This document shows, piece by piece, positions 1 to 6,570 of a stretch of DNA of 21,949 bases. The number at the start of each line of letters is the position of its first letter. The first letter of the stretch is position 1. The notes under the pieces are model-generated. The model searched no databases and was not told where the DNA came from. It worked only from the letters and a program-made list of their open reading frames with translations. The stretch comes from Spirochaetaceae bacterium (GTDB taxonomy: Bacteria > Spirochaetota > Spirochaetia > SZUA-6 > Fen-1364). The translations under genes and the position numbers were made by a program. The stretch is taken from NCBI GenBank assembly GCA_003141795.1, contig PLNO01000076.1:34088-56036 (forward strand). Reading direction: 5' to 3'.

Positions 1-2
1 GG

Positions 3-233
3 CTACTGACGATGCGGAGAGCGCAGGTAAGCGCTCGGTTCGACGGCGTGAACGTCGACGCCCAACTGCAGGAAGGCGGCCGAATCGCGACCGCTGCCTG
101 CAGCAATTTCCAGTACTGACTGCCCGACCGCGAAGATAAAAGGAAAGAGGGTCGCTATTCCCCCATTCACGGACTCGTAGCGGTGCGCAATGTCTGCGGC
201 GTGGGAGTTATAGTATCGGAGGGTCTGGTTAAT
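3..233 (-). pseudogene. Class I SAM-dependent methyltransferase, N-terminal fragment
   Basis: The minus strand reads a 76-codon frame ending at a TAG at 3-5. It contains a clear SAM-binding motif I (VLEIAAGSGRD), followed by an acidic-loop region (VDVHAVEPS), as in small Rossmann-fold methyltransferases. The N-terminal part (NSHAADIAHRYES) resembles TehB/UbiE-like enzymes. The frame stops right after motif II, although such enzymes normally run about 190-250 residues, so the substrate-binding half is missing. No ATG is in frame: the frame opens after a TAA at 243-245, with ATT at 233 or GTG at 170 as the only candidate starts. Either the gene is broken by a stop or frameshift near the window edge, or it is a remnant. 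The fold is fairly sure; the substrate is unknown. Confidence 0.6.
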
Positions 234-410
234 CTGTTTTCTTTATGATGCGGCCAGGTGAGGAGTGGTTGCTTCCGAGAAATCATGGCCTTTTTTACAG
301 CATACGGACGTGGTATCATTCCTGAAACTGGAGAAAGCAAGAAGAATAGTTACGCACGCAATTCTGGCCTTTTGAGGTTGCAGACGATTGACGTGAACCG
401 GGAGGGTCAA

Positions 411-1622
411 ATGGCAAAGCCTTCTGAAAGTCATCCTGGCGCTGTTGAATGGCTGGCACATATAAAAGCTCTGTCAGAAGGGATCGGCCCGCGGGGCTCG
501 ACCCGCGAAGGAGAACGTCGCGGATCGGAGTATGCAAAGGCATGTTTTTCGCGCCTGGGCCTCACGCCCGTCTGGGAGACTTTCCGCAGCGCCCGCTCCA
601 TCTTTCACCCTCACCTCCTGGGCAGCCTCCTGTTGCTCGCCGCCTTCGCGGTCTTCCCGATCGGAGGTCCGATAACGAAAGGAATTGCAGCCCTTCTCAC
701 CATCGTCGTCATCATCTCCGAGCTGCAGGAATTGGGATTCCACGGCAACCTACTTCGCGCCATCGTTCCCAAGGGGGAAAGCCAGAACGTTTTCGCGACG
801 ATACCCCCGAATGGTCAGCACCAATCCGACCTGGTGCTCGTCGGACACGTCGATACGCAGAGGACTCCGCTGATCTTTCGAACGGCAGGGTGGGTGCAGG
901 TGTATGAGAAGTTCACCACGATCGCGTTCGTCATGTTTCTCTGGCAGGCCGTCGACTTCGTGCTGGGTTTTGTCTTCGGATGGCCGTGGGCATGGCTGGC
1001 AGCGCTCCCCGCTGTGATCTGCGAAGTGCTGCTGGCGGCACTCTGCATCGAGGCCGAGTGTACCCCCTTTACAGCCGGGGCAAACGATAATGCAAGCGCC
1101 GCGGGCCTCGTCCTTACCCTTGCCGGTCAATTCCTGAAACAGCCGCTCGAACATACCCGGGTTTTTATAGTGGTCACGGGCTGCGAGGAAGTCCAGCACT
1201 TCGGAATGATCGATTTCTATCGGCGTCACCGTTCAGAGCTGGTGGCGCCCCGCGCCGTGGTGTTCGAGATGATGGGCTGTGCCGGTCCATCATGGTCGAC
1301 AAGCGAAGGAATCATCGTCCCCTTCCGCAGTGACCCACAGATGCTTCAAATGATCGAGGGTCTTGCGCTCGCTCACCCTGAATGGAATGCCTACCCGTCG
1401 AAGCTCAGCGGCGGCAACTCGGAGCTTGCGGATGCCGCCCGCGTTGGTATTCCGGCGATAACGTTATGGGGAATAGCGAGAGACGGGGTACTCCCCTACT
1501 GGCATCAATTGGGGGACACTTTTGACAAGATAGACGCGGACATTCTTGATCGGGCCTGGCAAATGACCCTGGCACTCATCAAGGAAATTGATCGCGCGGA
1601 ACCGCCGGGAAGAGCCACCTGA
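411..1622 (+). CDS. Membrane-embedded M28-family metallopeptidase
   Basis: This 403-residue protein carries the ligand pattern of the M28 (aminopeptidase Y/S type) zinc peptidases: H146-x-D148 in GHVDTQ, D226 in GANDNAS, the E259-E260 pair in TGCEE, E286 in FEMMG and a late histidine in WHQLGDT. M28 enzymes bind two zinc ions and remove N-terminal residues from peptides; the substrate here is unknown. Hydrophobic segments at about residues 68-104 precede the catalytic core. Another stretch at about 168-212 sits between the first and second metal ligands, so the catalytic domain appears interrupted by a membrane hairpin. The ATG at 411 is chosen because GGAGG lies 6 nt upstream (401-405); a GTG at 258 in the same frame would add 51 residues unlike the family. 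It stands alone, convergent with hicB. Confidence 0.85.
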   Translation: MAKPSESHPGAVEWLAHIKALSEGIGPRGSTREGERRGSEYAKACFSRLGLTPVWETFRSARSIFHPHLLGSLLLLAAFAVFPIGGPITKGIAALLTIVVIISELQELGFHGNLLRAIVPKGESQNVFATIPPNGQHQSDLVLVGHVDTQRTPLIFRTAGWVQVYEKFTTIAFVMFLWQAVDFVLGFVFGWPWAWLAALPAVICEVLLAALCIEAECTPFTAGANDNASAAGLVLTLAGQFLKQPLEHTRVFIVVTGCEEVQHFGMIDFYRRHRSELVAPRAVVFEMMGCAGPSWSTSEGIIVPFRSDPQMLQMIEGLALAHPEWNAYPSKLSGGNSELADAARVGIPAITLWGIARDGVLPYWHQLGDTFDKIDADILDRAWQMTLALIKEIDRAEPPGRAT

Positions 1623-1623
1623 G

Positions 1624-1717
1624 GCGGACCTGACGTCCGCGGATGGGGACGGGGTCGGTCGGGACGCAGGGAGCGCAGTGACTGGCCGCCCTGCTACGGC
1701 TCCCACCTTTCCGTCCC
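1624..1717. repeat. Nested inverted repeats between convergent genes
   Basis: The gap between the M28 peptidase and hicB holds a 6-bp hairpin (GCGGAC at 1624-1629 with GTCCGC at 1635-1640). It is followed by two nested inverted repeats: GGGACGG (1646-1652) with CCGTCCC (1711-1717), and inside it GGGAGC (1669-1674) with GCTCCC (1699-1704). There is no T-tract on either side, so a factor-independent terminator is not well supported. A bidirectional transcript end or a small extragenic repeat element is possible. The pairings are read directly; the role is inferred. Confidence 0.35.
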
Positions 1718-1734
1718 ACGAACCGAGGCGTAGT

Positions 1735-2076
1735 TTACAGCCGAGAAGCCAGATCCTCCGTGGCTTTTTCCAATAGCGACTCGACGTACTTGTTCATTGA
1801 CTTCCTTAGTGTGGCTGCCTTCATGGCTACTCGTCGATGAATCTCGGGGTCCACCCGAAGGACGATCGTGCCGTTGTAGGGTTTCTCCGGCCTGCGGCCC
1901 GTCGCCCTGCAATCGGCAAGGCAGGTATCCACGACATCGCGGAATGACTTCTTCAACTCGGTGACATTCCGACCACGGAACGACATCAGGACCATCGCGT
2001 TTACGACGGTGCCTGTGAACACATCCGCGTTGCCGTCGAACTCAACACGACCCGCGTATCCCTTGTAGGTCATCAT
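1735..2076 (-). CDS. hicB: HicB-family antitoxin, complete
   Basis: This 113-residue protein has the two-part HicB layout. Residues 1-60 form the HicB-like partial RNase H fold (start YKGYAGRVEFD, then a DVVDTCLADC helix). Residues 69-105 form an Arc/MetJ-type ribbon-helix-helix domain (GTIVLRVDPEIHRRVAMKA), which would bind the operator. HicB proteins neutralise the mRNA-cleaving toxin HicA and repress their own operon. Length and domain order match the long HicB class without truncation. The start is the first of two tandem ATGs (2076 and 2073), which overlap the stop of the upstream hicA remnant as in intact hicAB operons. Because hicA appears broken, HicB may persist as an orphan repressor or as an antidote to HicA proteins encoded elsewhere. 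Confidence 0.88.
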   Translation of the reverse strand: MMTYKGYAGRVEFDGNADVFTGTVVNAMVLMSFRGRNVTELKKSFRDVVDTCLADCRATGRRPEKPYNGTIVLRVDPEIHRRVAMKAATLRKSMNKYVESLLEKATEDLASRL

Positions 2077-2254
2077 TTGCCCTCACTCCGGTCAGGACGG
2101 TGAACAGACTTGCCATGTCGACCGGGTCCAAACCATTCCCTTCCTTCACGACGACGCCGAGATGGACAAGCAAGGCCTCGACATCCGCCTACTGCAGATT
2201 GGACGGCCGAGGATGGCGCCACAACGTGGTGAGCGTCCTATCGTGGCTGCTCAC
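2073..2254 (-). pseudogene. hicA: Decayed hicA toxin gene
   Basis: Directly upstream of hicB the minus strand encodes a HicA-like protein in pieces. From a GTG at 2254 it reads SSHDRTLTTLWRHPRPSNLQ, then an in-frame TAG, then ADVEALLVHLGVVVKEGNG. This matches the HicA N-terminus, in which a Trp commonly sits where the stop is, so TGG to TAG is the likely change. After that the match moves to another frame (GKSVHRPDRSEGK, resembling the HicA HRPHP segment with its catalytic histidine), ending at a TGA that overlaps the hicB ATG. The composite spans only about 60 codons against roughly 80 for HicA, so there is a deletion or frameshift as well as the stop. The assignment comes from my recall of the family pattern and the conserved hicA-hicB order. 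Confidence 0.65.
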
Positions 2255-2256
2255 GA

Positions 2257-2280
2257 TGATATGATATCATCATATGCTAT
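2257..2280. promoter_or_regulatory. AT-rich palindromes, candidate hicAB operator
   Basis: Just upstream of the hicA start lies a perfect 10-bp palindrome ATGATATCAT (2261-2270), followed at once by CATATG (2271-2276) and flanked by TGATA (2257-2261) and TATCA (2278-2282). It is a sharply AT-rich island in GC-rich DNA. RHH-type HicB proteins bind short palindromes overlapping their own promoter, so this is the obvious candidate operator. A -10-like TATGAT is also readable on the minus strand here. Confidence 0.5.
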
Positions 2281-2330
2281 CACTGAGAATGGGGAATGGC
2301 GCCCTGATTGACCAGGCGTTTCTGCGTGTC

Positions 2331-2344
2331 TCGTCTTGAGACGA
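2331..2344. promoter_or_regulatory. Palindrome upstream of the HNH nuclease gene
   Basis: TCGTCT and AGACGA form a 6-bp inverted repeat around a TG centre, about 50 bp before the nuclease start. A -35-like TTGACC lies at 2308-2313, which would place the palindrome over the -10 position, where a repressor would act. No matching -10 hexamer is evident, so the promoter itself is weakly supported. Confidence 0.3.
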
Positions 2345-2393
2345 CTTGAAGGGGGGGCGACATTCGCGGTAGAACCACCTTAAGGGGTTGCCA

Positions 2394-3296
2394 GTGCCGG
2401 AGATGGATGTCCGCATTGCCGCTTTCGCCTGGCTCCGAGAGAAGGGGGCTGCAAACGGAGGCGTGATTCCCGGAGTGGAGCTTCAGGAAGGATTCGTCTG
2501 CGACGGCAGCCGCATCACCCTGAAAGGAGCAACGGGGATCTGGTTCCCCCGTGGTTTCTCGATTCCGATTTCGATCACGAGCGGTCTCAACAGCCCCTAT
2601 CACGATGACATCGGCAATGACGACGGAATCCTGACGTATGCATATCGGGGAAGCGATCCGTCACATCGTCACAACCGAGGGCTTCGCGAAGCGTGCAGGA
2701 CCCGGACGCCTCTCATTTACTTCCTCGAGATCCACGAACATCATTTCCAGGCCATCTGGCCGGTCATAATCCTGGAAGACCACCCCGAGTCGCTTTCCGT
2801 CAGAGCCGCGATGGATCCCGCCTATGTCGACCTGCGAGCCGACGTCGATACCGCGGGCATCGCCCTTTCGCCTCTGGACCTGCGCCGCTACGCGTGGGCT
2901 CAGACCCGACATCGTCTCCATCAGGGCGCTTTCCGAGACATCGTCATTTCCGCGTATGGCTGCAAGTGCACTATTTGCCGGCTGGCACACAATGAGCTTC
3001 TCGATGCGGCCCACATTATTCCCGACAACGACGATCGGGGAATCCCGATCGTGCAAAACGGCCTCTCCCTTTGCAAGATCCACCACGCGGCCTATGACAC
3101 GGACATCCTTGGAATCAGCCCGGACTATGAGGTTCACATCAGCGGGAAGGTCCTGGCGGAACACGATGGCCCGATGCTGCGGCACGGCCTGCAGGAGCTG
3201 GACGGGGCGCGGATCGTGCTGCCGACGAGGGCCACAGATAGGCCGGACCGGGAGCGGCTGGCAGCGAGGTTCGAGAGGTGGAAGAGAGCGGGATAA
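2394..3296 (+). CDS. HNH endonuclease of the COG3440 predicted-restriction type
   Basis: This protein of about 300 residues has a C-terminal HNH nuclease domain at roughly residues 185-240. A CTIC knuckle is followed by LLDAAHIIPD (first His of HNH), then QNGLSLCKIHHAAYD (Asn and last His). This is the arrangement of COG3440 predicted restriction endonucleases, in which one metal ion cuts DNA. The N-terminal 180 residues are a separate domain of mixed strands that may recognise DNA or a modified base; I cannot name its family. GTG at 2394 is preferred because AAGGGG (2382-2387) is 6 nt upstream; TTG at 2388 abuts that site, and ATG at 2403 is a later option. It is divergent from hicAB, and no DNA methyltransferase lies beside it, so it may be a solitary modification-dependent nuclease. 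Confidence 0.8.
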   Translation: MPEMDVRIAAFAWLREKGAANGGVIPGVELQEGFVCDGSRITLKGATGIWFPRGFSIPISITSGLNSPYHDDIGNDDGILTYAYRGSDPSHRHNRGLREACRTRTPLIYFLEIHEHHFQAIWPVIILEDHPESLSVRAAMDPAYVDLRADVDTAGIALSPLDLRRYAWAQTRHRLHQGAFRDIVISAYGCKCTICRLAHNELLDAAHIIPDNDDRGIPIVQNGLSLCKIHHAAYDTDILGISPDYEVHISGKVLAEHDGPMLRHGLQELDGARIVLPTRATDRPDRERLAARFERWKRAG

Positions 3297-3811
3297 AGGC
3301 CGGTTGGCGCATGACGCGGCTTGCCTGCTTCAGAACTCGCTCGTGACCCTCTTAGAGTTGCCGTCTAAGCGTAGATCCGAAAACCGCGCGAACAGTGTGC
3401 CAGACCAAGCTGATCAAACCGGCGGTTTTTGGCGCTTCCAACGGGTCCAAAGAAACTCCAATCCTCATAGCTTTGCGAGAACGATGCGTCAGTTTTTGCC
3501 AGCTTTTTGAAACCTTTTTCCATTGTCTTGTGTCGATTGAGCACAAGACATGAACTAGGAGCAGGTCCCTTTCTTCTTGGACAGTCCTGCATCCCGTTGT
3601 GCACCCCTCCACGTAGTGGCCCTACAGGATCCGAAATCCGGTTCTGCAATCCCCGGACGTTTGGATCGACAACGACTAAGTCCCGTGCAACGGGGTAGAT
3701 CGCGCGCCGGTCTGATGGTAGTCTTGTGTCAAGTCGTCCCGACGAGTGTAGCCAAGGGGCGACCGCAGTGGGCATCCCGGCGGTGTCTGTCTCGGGAAGC
3801 AGGAGAGGTCG
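3297..3811. other. Gene-free 515-bp stretch with RNA-like hairpins
   Basis: No coding frame here has a credible start site or family. A 9-bp perfect inverted repeat, TGTCTTGTG (3524-3532) and CACAAGACA (3542-3550), is preceded by T-rich runs and has no T-tract after it. The last 140 bp before the desaturase contain further hairpins: CCCGT/ACGGG near 3681-3695 and TCGTC/GACGA near 3736-3749. They also contain long purine-rich phrases reminiscent of a folded RNA such as part of a group II intron domain I, but no intron boundary, domain V or reverse transcriptase is visible. The desaturase ribosome site (AGGAG, 3801-3805) ends this stretch. Confidence 0.35.
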
Positions 3812-4852
3812 ATGGAACTGACATTTGTCCCACGAACTGAACTGGAGGCTCGAGAGTGGGACAATGAGGCTAAACTGTGGGACCGGCCGAAAATCGACCG
3901 CGAGACCCTTCAGGAACTGAACCGGCGGAGCACTTCGGAGGGGATGCTGCGTCTCATTGTGCACACGGCCCTGATTTTAGCGACGGCTTGGCTGACGGTT
4001 CTCGCATGGCGATACTACATACCTTTCGCGGTGGCCCCGTTCCTGTTCTACGCGTTCCTTGTAGGTTTCCTCAACGGCATCGAGCACGAGATGCGTCACA
4101 TGATCGTCTTTTCCAGGCGCCTGGACTGGTTCAGTGATGCCGTCTACTTCCTGATCCATCTACTCTGGAAAATCGGGTCCCGCAATCAGCGGGTTTCGCA
4201 CCGAATCCACCATCGATACACCATGGTGAAGGGCGTTGATCCGGAGACCGCCTTTCCGGAGGCAATTACAAGACGGTGGGTCTGGAAGGTTCTGCTGGGA
4301 TTGCTGGTAACTGTGCTGACGTTTGGCATTCCGTCGTTCTTCAAGATGCTGTGGGACTTGTTTCAGCGCTCCCGAGGCCGCCTGAATCCGAAAATCAAGG
4401 CGCACTGCGACGCCGGAGACCTGAAGTTCATCCGGCGAGAGTCCGTCGTCATTCTCGTCATCAACGTCGTTGTCTTCGCGGGTTTGGTGTGGTGGCAACG
4501 CTGGGACCTCATCCTGCTTCTGATGCTTGGCCCGCAGGTGGGCCACGCCATCGCCGCATTCTGGCATCTCACCGAACACATCGGCATGATGTTCAACACG
4601 AATGATCAGCGTCTTTGCACCCGTGGTGTCAAGGTTACGCGCTTCGTCAAGTTTCTCTACGGCGGTCTCGACGAGCACGTTGAGCATCATCTCTTCCCGG
4701 CCGTTCCCTCGCGCAACCTGACCCGGCTCCGCGAAGCTCTCGACTACCCAATCCCGGAGCGGCAGAACGTCATAAAGTGCTGGCGGGAGATTCTCGCAAC
4801 CGCCAGACACAAGGAGAAGCGGCCCGCAGACGAATTCGTTCCAAGGATGTAG
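3812..4852 (+). CDS. Membrane fatty acid desaturase (three histidine boxes)
   Basis: This 346-residue integral membrane protein has the three histidine clusters of the diiron fatty acid desaturase/hydroxylase superfamily: HEMRH (92-96), HRIHH (130-134) and HVEHH (289-293), plus an extra HLTEH at 252-256. The boxes hold a diiron centre that inserts a double bond or hydroxyl into an acyl chain using O2 and an electron donor. Hydrophobic segments lie at about 47-90, 110-120, 157-180 and 212-250, so the boxes face the cytoplasm as expected. The ATG at 3812 follows AGGAG with 6 nt spacing. Substrate and regiochemistry cannot be read from the sequence. The need for O2 suggests the host meets oxygen. 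No dedicated ferredoxin or reductase is adjacent. Confidence 0.85.
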   Translation: MELTFVPRTELEAREWDNEAKLWDRPKIDRETLQELNRRSTSEGMLRLIVHTALILATAWLTVLAWRYYIPFAVAPFLFYAFLVGFLNGIEHEMRHMIVFSRRLDWFSDAVYFLIHLLWKIGSRNQRVSHRIHHRYTMVKGVDPETAFPEAITRRWVWKVLLGLLVTVLTFGIPSFFKMLWDLFQRSRGRLNPKIKAHCDAGDLKFIRRESVVILVINVVVFAGLVWWQRWDLILLLMLGPQVGHAIAAFWHLTEHIGMMFNTNDQRLCTRGVKVTRFVKFLYGGLDEHVEHHLFPAVPSRNLTRLREALDYPIPERQNVIKCWREILATARHKEKRPADEFVPRM

Positions 4853-4860
4853 CGGACTGA

Positions 4861-5007
4861 AAGAGAACGCTTCGACTGCCGCTGCCGGTGGACCCCGCGC
4901 ATGTCCAGGCTGTCCTGCAGGACGGCGTTCTGAAGATCGAGCTGCCCAAGCACGAAGAGCTGAAGGAACACGTGAAACCGCGTACGATGCAGGTTCGCGG
5001 CGAATAA
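4861..5007 (+). pseudogene. Hsp20/alpha-crystallin chaperone, 3' end only
   Basis: Immediately after the desaturase a TGA (4858-4860) is followed by a 48-codon open frame ending in TAA. It reads RTLRLPLPVDPAHVQAVLQD, then GVLKIELPK and a charged tail ending VRGE. This matches the C-terminal half of the alpha-crystallin domain (the VDP..V.A...DGVL.I.LPK signature) of small heat-shock proteins. The first 90 or so residues and any start codon are absent, so it cannot make a functional Hsp20. It looks like the edge of a deletion or insertion that placed the desaturase region next to an old hsp20 gene. Confidence 0.75.
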
Positions 5008-5055
5008 CTGAAAAGCGAATGGAGGCCGTGCCCCCGCTGCCCGCGAGCGGCCCGA

Positions 5056-6429
5056 TTACGCCCCGAAGATCCCCAGCCCGTTCAGCAGGACGACGATGAT
5101 GGCAACGGGCGCGACGATCTTGATCGCCAGGTAGACCGCCTCCTGGTACCACTTCTCCCCGACCCCTTTCTTCGCGAGCTCTTTCGTTACGTCCTTCTTC
5201 TTCCACATCCACCCGAGAACGACTGCAATCCCTATTCCCCCGATGGGCAGCAGGATATTGGAAGAGATGAAGTCGGCAAGGTCGAAGAACCCCTTGCCAA
5301 AAACCTTCACGCCCGCCAGTGGTCCGAGGGAAAGAGTCACGGGGATGCCGAGCACCAGCATGAGACCACCGGCAAGCAAGGCCGCTGACGGGCGCCTCAT
5401 CGCCTTCTTCCGCTCGCTGAGCCATGCAACGGGGACCTCGAGGAGGGAGACCATGGCGCCGATCGTCGCGATGCTGGCAAGGAGGAAGAACAGCGTGGAG
5501 AAAAGCCCCCCCAGCGGGATCTTGGAGAACACCATGGGGATCGTTATGAAAAGCAACGACGGTCCCGCAGAAGGCTCGAACCCGAAAGCGAACACCGCCG
5601 GGAATATGGCAAGACCGGCCAGGATCGAAATGAGCGTATCGGCAAGCGCGACCTTCGCGGCGCTCCCCACCAGGTTCGCGTTGTCGGGCTGATACGATCC
5701 GTAGGTCGTCATCGTGCCCATCCCGAGGGACAGCTTGAAGAACGACAACCCCAGCGCCATCAGGATCACCATGCCGGTGAGCTTCGTGAAGTCGGGCTTG
5801 AAGAGGAACTCCACCCCCTTCCCGGCCTGAGGGAGCGTGAGCGCCCGGATGTCGCAGATGATGAGAAGGACGAGCAGGATGGGCATGAGCAGCCGCGTCA
5901 CCCGTTCGATCCCGCGGCTGACCCCGGCGGAGACAATCGCCACGGTGACCCCGAGTGCGATCACCTGCCACAGGAGGGGCAGCCACGTTCCGCTGGAGAG
6001 CGCGCCGAAAGTGCTTGCCGCAAGCGGCCCGCTTCCCAGGATGAAAGCGCGCAGCGAAAAGAACACGTACGCGAACACCCATCCCGCGACATCGGTGTAG
6101 AAAGCCATTATGAGGAAGGCCGACGCAATGCCGAATCCGCCGATCCACGCCCACCATGGTTGCCGGGGAACCGCCTCACGGTACGCGTTGACCGCGTTCC
6201 TCCGCAACCGTCGGCCGATGGTGAGCTCGGCCACCAGCACGGGCAGGCCGACGAGAGCAACGCAGATGAGGTAGGCGAACACGAACACCGCCCCGCCGTT
6301 CTTCCCCGCGAGGAAGGGGAACTTCCAGATGTTTCCAAGGCCCACTGCCGAGCCGAGGGTGGCGGCCAGCGCGCCGATGGACGTGGCAAACCCGTCGCGT
6401 TTGAGAGGCGAAAGTGATTTCGATTTCAC
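5056..6429 (-). CDS. Sodium-dependent transporter, NSS (SLC6/LeuT) family
   Basis: This 457-residue, highly hydrophobic protein opens with the NSS hallmark in TM1 (GSAVGLGNIWKFPF, residues 26-39), whose unwound centre binds Na+ and substrate, then KNGGAVF. Further family features are the LPVLVAEL segment after TM2, the GMGTMTTYGSY region around TM6 and a late VSLLEVPVAWL helix. About eleven or twelve membrane helices are predicted, the normal bacterial NSS size. It would be an inner-membrane Na+ symporter for an amino acid or related compound; the substrate is not readable. The start is GTG at 6429 with AGGA about 9 nt upstream. It lies downstream of the MCP on the same strand, separated by 141 bp with a strong hairpin, so it probably has its own promoter. 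Confidence 0.9.
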   Translation of the reverse strand: MKSKSLSPLKRDGFATSIGALAATLGSAVGLGNIWKFPFLAGKNGGAVFVFAYLICVALVGLPVLVAELTIGRRLRRNAVNAYREAVPRQPWWAWIGGFGIASAFLIMAFYTDVAGWVFAYVFFSLRAFILGSGPLAASTFGALSSGTWLPLLWQVIALGVTVAIVSAGVSRGIERVTRLLMPILLVLLIICDIRALTLPQAGKGVEFLFKPDFTKLTGMVILMALGLSFFKLSLGMGTMTTYGSYQPDNANLVGSAAKVALADTLISILAGLAIFPAVFAFGFEPSAGPSLLFITIPMVFSKIPLGGLFSTLFFLLASIATIGAMVSLLEVPVAWLSERKKAMRRPSAALLAGGLMLVLGIPVTLSLGPLAGVKVFGKGFFDLADFISSNILLPIGGIGIAVVLGWMWKKKDVTKELAKKGVGEKWYQEAVYLAIKIVAPVAIIVVLLNGLGIFGA

Positions 6430-6536
6430 GTGTCGCGGTCCTTGATCGAGAGTATTCCGTTCAGCAGGGCGTAAAAGTCGTCCGCAGTCGCAGTGGTGGA
6501 AATCGTATCACCGAATCCATTTCGAGTGAAGCGGCA

Positions 6537-6558
6537 GCGGGGTCGGAATCGACCCCGC
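6537..6558 (-). terminator. Strong hairpin after the MCP gene
   Basis: A perfect 9-bp stem, GCGGGGTCG/CGACCCCGC, closes a 4-nt loop. It starts 12 bp after the MCP stop on the minus strand. The bases after it (GCTGCCGCTTCACT on the minus strand) are not a T-tract, so termination would be weak or factor-assisted. It may also separate MCP transcription from the downstream transporter gene. Confidence 0.5.
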
Positions 6559-6570
6559 CGTCTTGCGGCC

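Noticed and set aside
258..410. N-terminal extension of the M28 peptidase from GTG 258
   Set aside because: The extra 51 residues lack protein character, and a well-placed GGAGG precedes the ATG at 411.
3524..3550. The 9-bp inverted repeat as an intrinsic terminator
   Set aside because: The T-runs lie before the stem on the plus strand, and the minus-strand continuation is A-rich, so neither strand has a U-tract after the stem.
3670..3700. Resemblance of TAAGTCCCGTGCAACGGG to the 16S rRNA TTAAGTCCCGCAACGAG segment
   Set aside because: The match is short and the flanks show no rRNA sequence, so it is coincidence.
3365..3964. A 199-codon minus-strand frame upstream of the desaturase
   Set aside because: There is no start context, no family resemblance, and it overlaps the desaturase 5' end on the opposite strand.
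4160..6157. A 665-codon open frame on the minus strand spanning the desaturase and transporter genes
   Set aside because: It runs antisense to the desaturase and out of frame in the transporter, is Arg/Gly/His-rich without motifs, and both overlapped genes have unmistakable family signatures. It is an artefact of GC-rich codon usage.
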